Below, one piece after another: positions 10,147-20,500 of a stretch of DNA of 64,000 bases. Location: contig JAEHOE010000213.1 in NCBI GenBank assembly GCA_016858145.1, positions 62,001 through 126,000 of the forward strand, given 5' to 3'. How positions within the stretch are numbered: position 1 is the first letter of the stretch; each line of letters opens with the position of its first letter. The DNA is from Edaphochlamys debaryana (lineage: Eukaryota > Chlorophyta > Chlorophyceae > Chlamydomonadales). Both the position numbers and the translations under genes were made by a program. A model generated the notes under the pieces. It did no database searches. It was not told the DNA's origin and was given only the letters and a program-made list of their open reading frames with translations.

Positions 10147-11924
10147 CTACTGCTTGAGCACCCGGCCGCCCTCCTCCTCACAGATCCCTGCCGCAGCGTT
10201 ACCAGTGGCCGTGAACGCTTTGTCGACCAGCTTCACCTCCGCTCCCGCCCCAACCGCATGGAACCCCCCGGCCCCGTTGTCGCTCGCCTCGGCCCCCGCC
10301 CCCGCCTCCACGAGGCCGCCCTCCCTGGCCATGACGCCAGAGCCGTGGTTCTCTCACGCTCGAGCTCCCTCGCCCAGCTTGATCTGCAGGCAGTGGGTCC
10401 AGAAGTGGGCAGATGTGGGCAGTGGGCCAGGTGAATCGACCATCAGACATACAGGGAGTCTTGGGACCCAAGCCCACCCGTCCATTCCCTGGGCGATTAG
10501 CTTTTAAGCCCGCCCCTCACCCAAGTATCCCCGCCGCAGCTGTAAGCCCGCCCGATCCTTCCCCCTCGTTTCTAGGAATGCTCCCAGCCAAACATACCCT
10601 CAGCCATACCCCCAGCCTCACCCGCGAGCCCTGGTCCTCGGCGCAGACGCCCTGTCCCTTGTTGCCCTCCGCCCGGGCGCCGCCAGATACGTCGATCTGC
10701 CCCGCGCTGGCCGCCGTGAAGCCGTCAGAGCCGTTGCCCTTGGCCACCGCCCCCGGCCCGAGCGTGATGCCCAGGGCCGCAAAGCCCTCGCCCAGGCTCG
10801 GTTCCAGGCGGCCGCTGCCCTCCGCCCTGCATCCCGGGCCCGCTTCCAGCCGGCCGCCGTCCTGAGCCAGGAAGCCCCGGCGCCCGCTGCCAACCGCGAC
10901 GGCGCCGCTGCCCAGACGCATGGCAGCCTGCGGCTCGGCGCCGCTGCCCGCCGCCGCGTCCGCGTCCGCGTCGCCACCGATGACAGCGAAGCCGCCCTCA
11001 TCGCAGGACCGGGCCTCGCAGCCGTCCCCGGCGCTCAGGCTGGCGCCCTTGGAGTTGACGAAGCCGTAGCGGCCGCAGCCCTCGGCCATGCAGTTGTTCC
11101 CCAGCTCCATTTCGGAGCCCGTGTGCAGGGTGGCGAAGCCGTCGTCACCGCAGCGCCGGGCGGCGCAGTCGTTGCCGGCGGTCATGCGTCCGCCCTTCTC
11201 CGAACAGAACCCGGAGCCGCTGATGTCCACCGCACGGGCGGCGTTTCCGGCGTCCAGTGGGGACCCGGCACCTTTGGACCGGAAGCCCACGTGGGAGAGG
11301 GTGTGCGCGCGGCAGCCGCGCGAGAGGGTGGCGCGGCCGGCGCGCGCCGTGACAAAACCGTCCTTGCCGCCGCTGGCCGTGCACGCCTCCGCCACCAGCT
11401 GGGCCTTGTCAGTTGCCTTGAAAGCCGTGCCCGCGTTGCGGTCGCTGGTCGTGCTGACGGCCGTAGCGCTGCTGCCCTCGCCCTTGACCAGCAGCCCGTG
11501 CTTGGGCGCCCCGCTGAGCGTGCAGCCCGTCAGCGTCGCGTTGCCTCCCGCCATCACGACCACGCAGCTGCGCGGCCCGCCGCCAGCCGCCGCCGCCGGC
11601 CCTGGCGCCGCCGCCGTGCCGCCGCCGCCAGCTGCCGCCGCGGCCCCGTCGGGATCGGCTTTGACTGCGGGGCCCCCGCTGCCGCCGGCCCCCGCGGCAG
11701 CAGCCGCGCTGCCGCCAGCGCCGTCGCCCGCGGCGCTGCCGCCGCCTGTGCCGTCGCTCCCGCCGCCGCGGACCTTGCAGTCCGTCAGTTTCGCCGAGCC
11801 ACCCCCGCCCCGCACCAGCACCGCCGCGGACGGATCTCGCACGCGCTGCGCCTGCCGCTGCCGCTGCCTCGGGAGTTGGGGACTCGAGGTGGGGACGAAG
11901 CCATTGGGAACTTGCAGTCTTGCA
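10147..11924 (-). CDS. Gly/Ala-rich repeat protein, probable right-handed beta-helix; interrupted by an in-frame TGA; 5' end unresolved
   Basis: One long exon (about 11924-10622) joins in frame to an exon starting at 10383. Repeats of about 22-24 residues follow a loose pattern of a Gly-Ser/Ala stretch, A-x-G/N-x-x-x-G-F/V, then a Gly turn, with scattered Cys (for example D-D-G-F-A-T-L, R-R-G-F-L-A-Q-D-G-G). Such spacing suggests a pectate-lyase-like beta-helix; this is inferred from the pattern only. In the second exon the frame meets TGA at 10356-10354, yet repeat-like coding (N-H-G-S-G-V-M-A through V-L-K-Q) continues in the same frame to TAG at 10149-10147. So the protein either ends early or the TGA is a mutation or sequencing error. 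No in-frame ATG is present upstream in the long exon, so at least one more 5' exon must lie between about 11925 and 12371. Confidence 0.6.
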
Positions 11925-12371
11925 CTGCTCCGCCCTCCTCACTAGGGGCGCTCGCAGACCAACGGCCACCCACACCCAACAGCCCCACCGCCCCTCCTGT
12001 GTGCTGCTTGTGCGCGCATATCCATGCCGCACATATCCCGAGTGCGCCGCCTCACAACCACCGCCACCGCCCCCACCAGCATGCGGCAGCCGGCCACGCT
12101 GCCACTCGCAAACGCCCACGGCCTATGCTCCGCAACGCACAGCCACACAGCAACGCCCAGGCCGCAGGCCCCCTGTGGACGACCCCTCCCGGCCGCCCCA
12201 CGCCCCCTGATGAGCGCACCACGCCCCCCTCCCCCTTAGCGCTCCCTTCTGATGCTCCGCGCCACCCCCCTTCCCTCCATACATGCCCCCACCCCCCGTC
12301 CCTCCATACATGCCCCCTCCATACATGCCCCCACCCCCCTACATGTCCCCTCCATACATGCCCCCACCCCC
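11925..12371. other. Short same-strand gap between BUD13 and the beta-helix gene
   Basis: It should contain BUD13's 3' UTR and the missing first exon(s) of the beta-helix gene. Several minus-strand ATGs exist near 12020-12082, but none gave a splice path I trust. The segment 12281-12371 is minisatellite. Confidence 0.5.
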
Positions 12372-12380
12372 CTACATGTC
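12281..12380. repeat. Minisatellite across the BUD13 stop codon
   Basis: Irregular repeats of CCATACATGCCCC and CACCCCCCTACATGTCCCC. The unit containing CTACATGT supplies the BUD13 stop (TAG at 12374-12372), so the last codons of the gene belong to the repeat. Confidence 0.75.
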
Positions 12381-15300
12381 CCCCATGCTCCACAGCCTCG
12401 CCTCCAGCTCCTGGTGCGCCCGCGTGTTCTGGGTCCTGGGGGGTGGGGTGGAGGGGAGTTGAGGGATTTGGAGGTGTGTGGAGGGATTTGGAAGGGTATG
12501 GAGGTGTGTGGAGGTGTGTGGAGGGATGTAACGGCGTTGGGAGGTGGGGTGTGGAGGTGTATGGAGGGGTGTGGAGGGATGTGGCGGGGTTGGGAGGTGG
12601 GGCGTGGTGGGGTGGTAAGGGGGGTCGGAAGCATCGGAGAGCCGGTGTCGTCCCCTTCCCTCCTCATTGTCTGAGGTCACCCCCCTCCCGTCCCCCCCTC
12701 CCCCTCGCCCCCCCCCCCCTCACTTGAACATCTGCGCCTCGAAGCCGTTGCTGCGGTTGACGCCGTCCCAGTGGCGCCCCGGCCGCATGTTGTAGCGGTT
12801 GGCGGGGGCGGCCACGCCCCGCTTGAGCCACGAGTGGGGGGGCACCTCCTGGGGCACCTTGAAGCCTGGGGTGGTTCGGGGTTGGGGAGGGGAAGGGGCG
12901 GGGGGCGTTTGTTGGTGAGCGGGATCGCGTCGCTTGCGCCAGGGAAGCATAGCTTGCGGAGCTTGCGGGTGGGTGGGCGGGGCTGGGAAGGGGAGGTGTG
13001 GACAGGAGTTTGCCGCTTTACGGCCACTCCTTCTCATCCCTCGCTCCCTCCGCTCATGCATTCCCCCATCCCCCCCCCCCCCATTCCTCTCAAAGCCGTC
13101 GGCCGTTTCACCACTCCTCATCATCCTGCCGGCCCCTTTCTCCCCCCCCCTCCTCGCCTCCTTCCCCACCACACCCACCTGGGCTCACCAAACTCCAACT
13201 CCTCAACGATCTTCCCCCCCCCCCCCCCCGCCCCCCTGCCCCCGCCTCACCGCTCTTGCCCAGCCGCTCGCTGTCGTACCGCTCCGTCAGCGCCGCCGTG
13301 GCCGCCGCCCCCGCCTCCCCCGCCTTCTTCCGCGCCAGGTGCGCAAAGGGGTCGCCGAAGCGCACTGCGGTGCGGAGCGCTGCGTCGTGGGCGTCGTCAA
13401 CTTGGGCGCGGGCAAAGGGCTTGGCGGCCTGGGGGAGGGGGGGGGAGAGGGGTGAGGGGGGAAAGGGAGGGGGGGAGCGGGGTGTTCTTTTCGAGCGGGA
13501 AACGATAAGGCGGCGGCCGGCGAGCGGGGAGCGGGGTGGGGAAGGGTGTGAAGAGTTGGTGTGAGGTCGCGGAGCAGGCAGGCGCCTCTGCATCAGCTCT
13601 CAATGAGAACGTATAGACGCCTTGAGACCCCTAGAGACCCCCAGGATGGCCAGCCCGCAAGACAGTTGAGCACCGGGCACAGGGCTCAAGCCGGGTCCGT
13701 CCGGCAGGGTGAGCATGCTGGCAGCATGCGTCCTGAGAACTCCATTCCACCCCTCTCCACCCCTCTCCAACATCCCTCTCCCCCCCCACCTCCTCCTCCA
13801 TGGCCTTCCGCCGCTCCTCCGCCTCCCGCTTCTGAGCCAGACCCGAGCGCCACTCGAGCGTCTGATCCTCGTCGTAGATGGAGGGCTTGCGGCGGGCGGC
13901 GCGCTCGTCCTCCTGCGGGAGGGCGTGCCGTACGGGTGCCGTACGGTTGCCGTACGGGAGGGGGGGAGGGCAAGCAGGTGAGAGAGCCCTTCACTATTCC
14001 GAGTTGGGCGGGAGTTTCAGCCCCTCTACATCACCCAGCTATGCCCAGAGCTGTGCCCCTAGAGGGCTCGAGGCCTGCGCCTGGAGCCCTGCCTCGTCCG
14101 CACGCCTCCCCACCTTGGCCTGCGCCGCCTCCTCCGCGCTCATGACCTTGCCCGTGACCTTGTCGCGGTACACGGTGGAGGCGCCGCGGCCCACGGCGTT
14201 GCGCCTGGGGGGTACAGGGGGTGGTGGGGTAGGCGCGGGTGGTGGAGAAGGGCTTTGGGGGCCAGAACCCCAGTCCTTGACTTCCTCCTGCCAAGCCAAC
14301 CCTCCCCTTGCTTGCTTCTCATCTCCCCAACCCCTTACAGCCCCCATGCCGCCCCCAACCTGCGCTCCTCCGCCGCCGCCTTCTGCACCGCCAAGTCCCG
14401 CGCCAGCTGCTCCGCCGACACCAGCCCCGCGGCCGTGCCGTCGCCCATGCGGTCGGGCGGGGGGGGCATGGAGCTGCGGCCGGCCCCTGCCGCTGCCGCC
14501 GCCGCCGAGGATGGGCCGGCGCCTGCGCCTGCTGCACCGCGGCCGGGCGGAGACCTGCGGCGGGGGCCAAGGGAGGGGGTGGGGGTGGGGGTGGGGGTGG
14601 GGGTGGGTGCGCGGTGTGGCAGGTGTGGGTGGTACGTTCGTCGGGGGTGGTGCAGGGGTAGTGCGGAGGGCGTCAGGTTGGATGGGAACGAGGCGGCGGG
14701 AGGGTTTGGGCCTGAGATGTGAGCCGGCCGAGCGGTTGGGCCCCGCCCGGACCCGGCTGGGCCTCACCTTCCCCTCCGGGCCGGCGACGCGTCCGGGCTG
14801 TCGTGCCGGGTCCTGCGCCGCGGCGGGGAGGCGTCCGCCGCCGGGCCCGGGCCAGCCCCGGGCCGGCGGCGCGGGGGCGAGGCATCGGGCGGGCTGTCAT
14901 GCCGCTGCCTCCGCCGCGGCGGGGAGGCGTCCGGAGGGCTGTCGTGTCGCTTCCCCCGGCGTGGGGGGGAGGCGTCGGGCAGGGGAGCCGCCGCGCGTCG
15001 GCGGGGCGGCGACGCGTCCGGCACCGCAGTAGCGGGCCGGCGGCGGGGCGGCGACGCGTCGGGTGGGCTGTCGTGTCGTTGCCCTCGCCGCGGCGGCGAG
15101 GCGTCAGCGGCGGCGGCAGCCGGGCGGCGGCGGGGCGGCGAGGCGTCCGGCGGGCTGTCGTGCCGCTGGCCCCGCCGCGGCGGCGAGGCGTCAGCGGCGG
15201 CGGCAGGCGGGCGGCGGCGGGGTGGAGAGGCGTCTGGCGGGCTGTCGTGACGCTGGCCCCGCCGCGGCGGGGAGGCGTCAGCGGCGGCGGCAGCCGGGCG

Positions 15301-16386
15301 GCGGCGGGGTGGAGAGGCGTCTGGCGGGCTGTCGTGCCGCTGCCCCCGCCGCGGCGGCGAAGCGTCCGGCGAGCCCCCTGCTGGCCGCCGCCGCGGTGGG
15401 GAGGCGTCCGGCGGGCTGTCGTGCCTCCGGCCCCGCCGCGGCGGCGAGGCGTCCGGCGGGCTGTCGTGCCGCCCGCTGGGCCCCGCCCGCCCGCCCCGAG
15501 GCTTGGGCTCGTCTGCCGCCACCCAACCCGACCCGCTCTTAATCTGCGAATGGCACAGAAAAGAGAACGTAAGAGGAGATAAGTGGAACAAAGGGTTTGG
15601 GGCTGCAGATGTGAATCACAGACAGGGGTGCAAGTCTCCCAGCGGGCGGAGTGGTCGTGCCGGGTACGACAGCGTCCGCCGTGCGGTGGACCCTAGGCAA
15701 GCCTGGGCAAGCTTTCCCGGCCTTCACAAGCCTTAACAAGGGGGAGCGGGAGCGGGCGCTCATCACTCCCGTTGACGGCCTGGTGCCTCACCTTCTCCTC
15801 CAGTCGCAGCAGCGCCGCTGCCTCCTCGGGGTTCGCAATGGTGGGGGCCTCTGCGGCGGCAGAAGGATCGGACATTGCCAGGTTGCCGTCAGCGATCCAC
15901 AGCATCTTGAGCCGTCAGACCTCTAAAGGGACCAAATATTTTCCAGCCAGATATACTCGATAGGTCTGCTGCCCGTTAGCTGCCCGTTCAAGGCAGCTCA
16001 AAGGGTAGGGGCAGCCGGGAGTTGCCCTCACCTTCCTCCTCTTCGTCCTCGCTGTCCCCGCCAGCCCCCGGCGGACCCCGCTTCAGTGCGGCCTTGCGGT
16101 TCTTGGACTCCAGCTCCTTAAACCCCGTGGCGTCCTGGTCCAATATGCGGATAGCACCGCCTCCTGCGTCCTGCTTCTTCTTCTTTTTCTTCTTCTTGGG
16201 CTCGCCATCCCCCCCATCCCCATCGCCCCCGCCATAGGCCTTGGCTAGGTATGCCTGCATAGCGGAGTCCTTCGGCGCCTCTGCCTTCTTCTTCTCATCG
16301 CCACGCAGCGTGGAGAGCCCCTTGAAGAGGTTGCTCTCTTTAGAGGCCTTGGCCGCCGGAATTGTTTGACGGACCGCGAAAGACAT
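12372..16386 (-). CDS. BUD13: BUD13 / CWC26 pre-mRNA splicing factor, 660 aa
   Basis: Exons: 16386-16032, 15850-15792, 15543-14768, 14554-14360, 14204-14114, 13912-13790, 13428-13251, 12865-12724 and 12435-12372 (661 codons with stop, all phases consistent). BUD13 is a subunit of the RES complex, which binds the spliceosome before activation. Diagnostic parts: the N-terminal M-Q-A-Y-L-A-K-A-Y and poly-Lys followed by I-R-I-L-D-Q-D; in exon 3, 16 repeats of D-A-S-P-P-R-R (the last is P-A-R-R), usually with [15 protein letters not shown] in exon 5; and the C-terminal core [24 protein letters not shown] and R-S-N-G-F-E. The final exon ([10 protein letters not shown]) matches the conserved family end, so the TGA just after exon 8 (12721-12719 area) is intronic: the donor is AA|GTGAGG. 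It is divergent from TRAPPC10. Confidence 0.93.
13927..13960. repeat. Three tandem 11-bp GCCGTACGG-type units
   Basis: TGCCGTACGGG, TGCCGTACGGT and TGCCGTACGGG lie head to tail in the BUD13 intron just before exon 6, within about 15 bp of its acceptor. Confidence 0.85.
14576..14608. repeat. GGGGGT simple repeat
   Basis: About five GGGGGT units in the BUD13 intron upstream of exon 4 (read on minus as an ACCCCC run). Potentially G-quadruplex forming on the plus strand. Confidence 0.8.
14768..15480 (-). repeat. Coding repeat array in BUD13 exon 3 (16 x DASPPRR)
   Basis: Units of about 40-50 nt encode D-A-S-P-P-R-R, alternating between R-H-D-S-P-P and Pro/Ala-rich spacers. BUD13 of animals also has Ser-Pro-Arg-Arg repeats at this place, but the copy number here is high and the DNA units are similar enough to suggest expansion by slippage or unequal exchange. 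Confidence 0.9.
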
Positions 16387-17592
16387 GGTTGCGCTAGTAG
16401 TCCTAGAGCATCGTCAAGTGCCAAGCGGCTACGCCCCTTGGGGCAAGGTAGGGAAGCAGGTCGCGGGCTTGTCGATACGCTCGAGCTACCAGGTCAGCAT
16501 GCCCAAGCTGCAAGTAATGTGTCTGCTATGTTGTAAGGTTAGAGCCGCTGTGGTATTGTGAGACAACACGGTGCGTGCAGAACAGGCATCGATCCCGTCA
16601 GGCCCCAATCGCAAGAGGCCCCGCAGTGCCTGATCATGCTGGGGATAGCTTTGTCTGCGCATCAAATAGCATAGGAAGTGACGAGCGTAGCCAGGGGGCC
16701 GGTTGTGCCGGACGCGCTATTCCAAGTTGCGCCACAGCTAAGCTCGCCCCGTACTTTTTACCGCAAGACTGTTTCTAGAGACATGTCGGCACGAGATTAA
16801 GACAAGGTTGGGCAGTGGTCTCAGTTCCGGCGCGTGCAAATGCACAACGGTTCCGACTCCGCTGACTGCACAGCAGGCGCATGGATGGCTGGAGCTAAGG
16901 GGATACTCGTCGGGTCCCGCGTTTAGGACCGCAAGGCAAGTGGTGCAGCGTGTTCCCGCGACTAGGCGGGGTCCACGCACTCGGGGGCACGGGCAGGGAA
17001 GCCCCCGCGGACCTGCAGGGGCGCTCTGTGCTAGGCTTGGCTTGTACCTGTGCTCTCAGCACTTTCATCTAGCAAGCGGACTTGTCCTCCCCAAGGCAAC
17101 ACTGCTTGGAGGCTTGCAGGGGGGCTGTAAGCCAGGAGGTCACCCTCCTCTCCCCGGCTCGCCCCACAGGCCAATCGGACGCGGAGGCCTCTGATCGAAC
17201 TCAGCTTAACCCTTCCAGCGGCCGCAGCCTTTGACGTCGCCAAAGACCAAAGCTTCCAAGGGAGCTCCGACCTTTTGGGGCAAGCCAGGTTCTTCAGCCA
17301 GAGCCTCTGAACTTGGTGCGAAGCTGCACGGGGTCGACTTCGCAGCTGTAGCAAGGGCCGCGGCCAGCTTGCATTAGGGATCAGCTCTACCCCCTCTTCC
17401 CGGGGACCAAGACCCGAGGCCCCGGGGCTGAAGGCGCGCAGTGCAGGCGAGGGGAGGCCGGGCCTACCGCGCTGCAGCTCGGCGTGTCAGCTCCTGGCCT
17501 CACTTGCCGGGGGTGCGGCAGGGCGCCCGTGATCTGTTGCGTACGGTACCGTACGTCAACGGTGTACGGAGGCGGTACAACAGTACAGCCCC
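16387..17592. other. Divergent promoter region between BUD13 and TRAPPC10
   Basis: About 1.2 kb with lower GC and no supported exons. It holds both promoters. The only distinct element I see is the GTACGG palindrome at 17541-17554; no clear TATA box. Confidence 0.6.
17541..17554. promoter_or_regulatory. Perfect 14-bp palindrome GTACGGTACCGTAC upstream of TRAPPC10
   Basis: It sits 38 bp before the TRAPPC10 ATG, probably in the 5' UTR or core promoter, and is followed by two more GTACG/GTACGG words before the ATG. The regulatory role is a guess; the palindrome itself is read directly. Confidence 0.4.
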
Positions 17593-20500
17593 ATGGACGG
17601 AGAGGACGAGTACGGCGGGCTGTTCCTGGTGTCGGTGGACGAGCTGGGGACGCCCGGGCTGTTCGCATCCGTACGGGACGTGAGTAGTGGGGAGAGGCAG
17701 AGGAGGGCGGGGTCGGGCTGGGTGGGGTGGGGCGGGGCCACAGTCTGGAGTGGAGATATCGAGCAAGGAGTACGAGCTGCCCACCTCCTTCCACCTCCCC
17801 CCCCCCAGCTTCTCGAGTCTCGCTGCACGCTCCACAACCTGACGCTCCACAACAAGCTGGGGCGGGCGGTGGCGGTGGAGCGGCTGAGCCTGCAGTGAGC
17901 GGCTGGGACGGGATCGGGGGGGGCCTGGTTGGGCCCGCGCGGGGCCTGGATGGGCCCGTGTGGGGCCTGACGTCGGGCCCGTGCTGTGAGACGCTCTCGG
18001 TACCGCTTTGATGCCACACATGGTGCGGCCATGTATGTAAAGTCGCTGCCCAACGCAGCTTGCTTTGTGTCCCCTCATCTCGACCCTCCCACCCGCCCAC
18101 CTCCACCGCCGGCGGCAGATTCGTGGCCTCAGGGGACAAGCGGCTGCAGCGGCTGCGCCCCTTCGCGCACTCGGCCGTGGTGTGGTTCCGCCACCCCTAC
18201 GCACACCTTCTGCTGGTGGGGTGGGGAGCAGGGGGCAGGGGTGGGGCAGAGGGGGACTGAAGGGCCTGGGGGGCTGCGAGCATGGTGGAAGGCATTGATT
18301 GGAGGGGGGGGGCAGGGGAGGGATCGGGAGCATGGTGGAAGGAACATGCGCGGTGGCAAGCGAGCCAAGGCCGGTGCGCGCTAGGTTGCCAGGCGCTGCT
18401 TGGCGGGATGAGTGAATGTACGGACATCCCTTCCTGGCCCCTGCACATGCGATGAGGAACTCGCTTCTGTCTTTCTGTCTTTCAACTGCAGGTCAACTGC
18501 ACGGACCCCACAGAGTATAAGAACACCGTAAAGCCAGCCATCAAAAAAGCGATCGCAGAGATTGAGCGCGACTGGGGCGGCCCGCCGCCGCCCGCGCCGG
18601 CGGCCGCCGCCGCCGCCGGCGGCCTAGGCGTGGGCTCCCTGCTGGGTGGCGGCGGCGGCGGCGCGGGTGGCGGCGCTGGCGGCGGCGGCGGGGTGCTGGG
18701 GGCAGAGTGGGTGGTTGTGTACGTGCGTCCGGCGGAGCTGGACGTCTCGGATAAGGGGGCCAAGAAGGTGGGGCGGATGGCTAACGAGTCGGTTGGGTGG
18801 TTGGTTGATCGGTTGGGGGCTGACTGATGGACCTCAGGTGGGATCACTGAATCTAGGGTGAGGGCCCGGCGCGCCTTGTGAAGCCCAGCCTCAAGCACGG
18901 GTTGTGGGCTCTGAAGCGCCTTCCCTTCACGCCCCTCACTACAACGCCGCGACCTTTCGACTCCCAGGTGTACGACAAGCTGCGGGACGACTTCGCGGCC
19001 CGCACTCGTACACGCGTCATCCGCATCGATCCGCCCAAGGGCTACTCGGCTGCCGCAATGGCGGCGGTGGCGGCGGGCGCAACCGGCGGCTCAACCGCCT
19101 CCGGCGGTTGGGGCGCCGTAACGCCCCGCGCCGGCGGCGCCGCCGGCGGGCCGGGGGCTCCCGGGGCCGGCGTTGGCGGCGGCGGTTTCTTCGTTGGCGG
19201 CGGCCTGGGCGGGGTGGTTGGCGGTTTGGACGAGCTGGATGGCGTGCTGAGGGAGTGCGTGCGGGGCAGCTTCGAGGCGCGCCAGGCGGCGTACATGGCC
19301 GAGGTGGGGTGGGGGTGGGGGGGGGCAGGTCGAGGGCGGGGTTTTGCGCTGCGAGCTTGGAGGCTGAAGGGGAGTGCACCCACTCCCTTCCCTCCACCAC
19401 ACCTGACGCCACGAACGTGACGCGACGCCCAAACAATCCTGGCCCCCCGGGTCCAGCGCCGCTTTCCGCGGTCGACTCTACGGCCAAACATCCCAAACTC
19501 CTCCCCCCGCTCCCTCCCTTGCCTCCTCCCCCCCCCCATCCCTCTCCCCCCCTGTCAGGTCCAGCGCCTGGCCAACGAGCGCCGCGACCCCCACTGGTCC
19601 TTCGCCTCGCTCTACCTGGTCAAGGACTCCCTGGCGCTGCTGCTGGAGGGCTGCGGGCTGAGCCTGGACGCGTACAAGGAGTGAGAGCCGGGGTGGTGGG
19701 GTGGGGTGGGGGGTAGAAGGGTGGCTGTATGCAGGGGGCTGTGCGCACGAGGCTGCCCGCTTCCACCATGACTCAATTGCGCTCAAATCCCCCCCCCACC
19801 CGCCCTCCCCCCTAGGTACGTGGAGCTGGAGGCTGCCTACCTGGAGACCCTGGGCCGCCCCGAGGGGGCGGGGGGGGGCCCGGGGGGCGGCGGAGGAGGG
19901 GGCGGAGGGGCAGCGGGGGCCGAGGGCGGCGACGACACGTACGGTGAGGCGTGGGGGCGGGAGGTACCGGGGTGGGGCTGGGGGGGTTGCGGGGCGGGAC
20001 AGCAAGGCGCGAGCCATGTTGCCAGGGCCAGGGTCAGAGCTGCTCCCGACAGGGACAGTGCTGTGCTGATTTGAGAGCGGGGTGGCGTGTCTTCGCACAC
20101 GCGCTCTGTTTACTGCCAAACGCGCATCCATCTCCGGCCCCACCTACCCGCCCTTTCGCTCTCCATCACGTCCGGAAATTACCCCCCCACCCCTCCCCCC
20201 AGGCGCCAGCGGCGAGGGTGCCGAGGTGGCCACGCTCACCAACGCCTCCTGGCGGGTCACACGGAGGTCTATTCTCAAGCGGGGGGCGGCGCAGGAGTTC
20301 AGGTGGGGGGCGGGGGGAGGGTGGGCGGGTGCGGGGTGGACGGGGCGTTGCGGTGTCCGACGCGGTTCCTGGGTCCATGGTCCCACTGCCCGGGTGGGGT
20401 AGGTTGAGGGCTTCCCCATGTCCACCGCATCGACCCACGTTCCGGCAGTACCGGTTCGCCAGCCAGGCCCGCAATCCAGTTAAGCTCACATGGTGACGAA

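Noticed and set aside
10325..10357. A 33-nt intron (GTGAGA...CAG) that would remove the TGA in the beta-helix gene
   Set aside because: It is far shorter than any other intron here, and it would delete residues that fit the repeat pattern.
12719..12723. TGA directly after the conserved BUD13 [11 protein letters not shown] block as the gene's end
   Set aside because: The sequence is a good donor (AA|GTGAGG), and the exon at 12435-12372 supplies the conserved family C-terminus in the right phase.
14768..15480. CRISPR-like array because of regular repeats
   Set aside because: The units are codon-periodic and encode the BUD13 Ser-Pro-Arg-Arg repeat in a eukaryotic gene; there are no spacers or cas genes.
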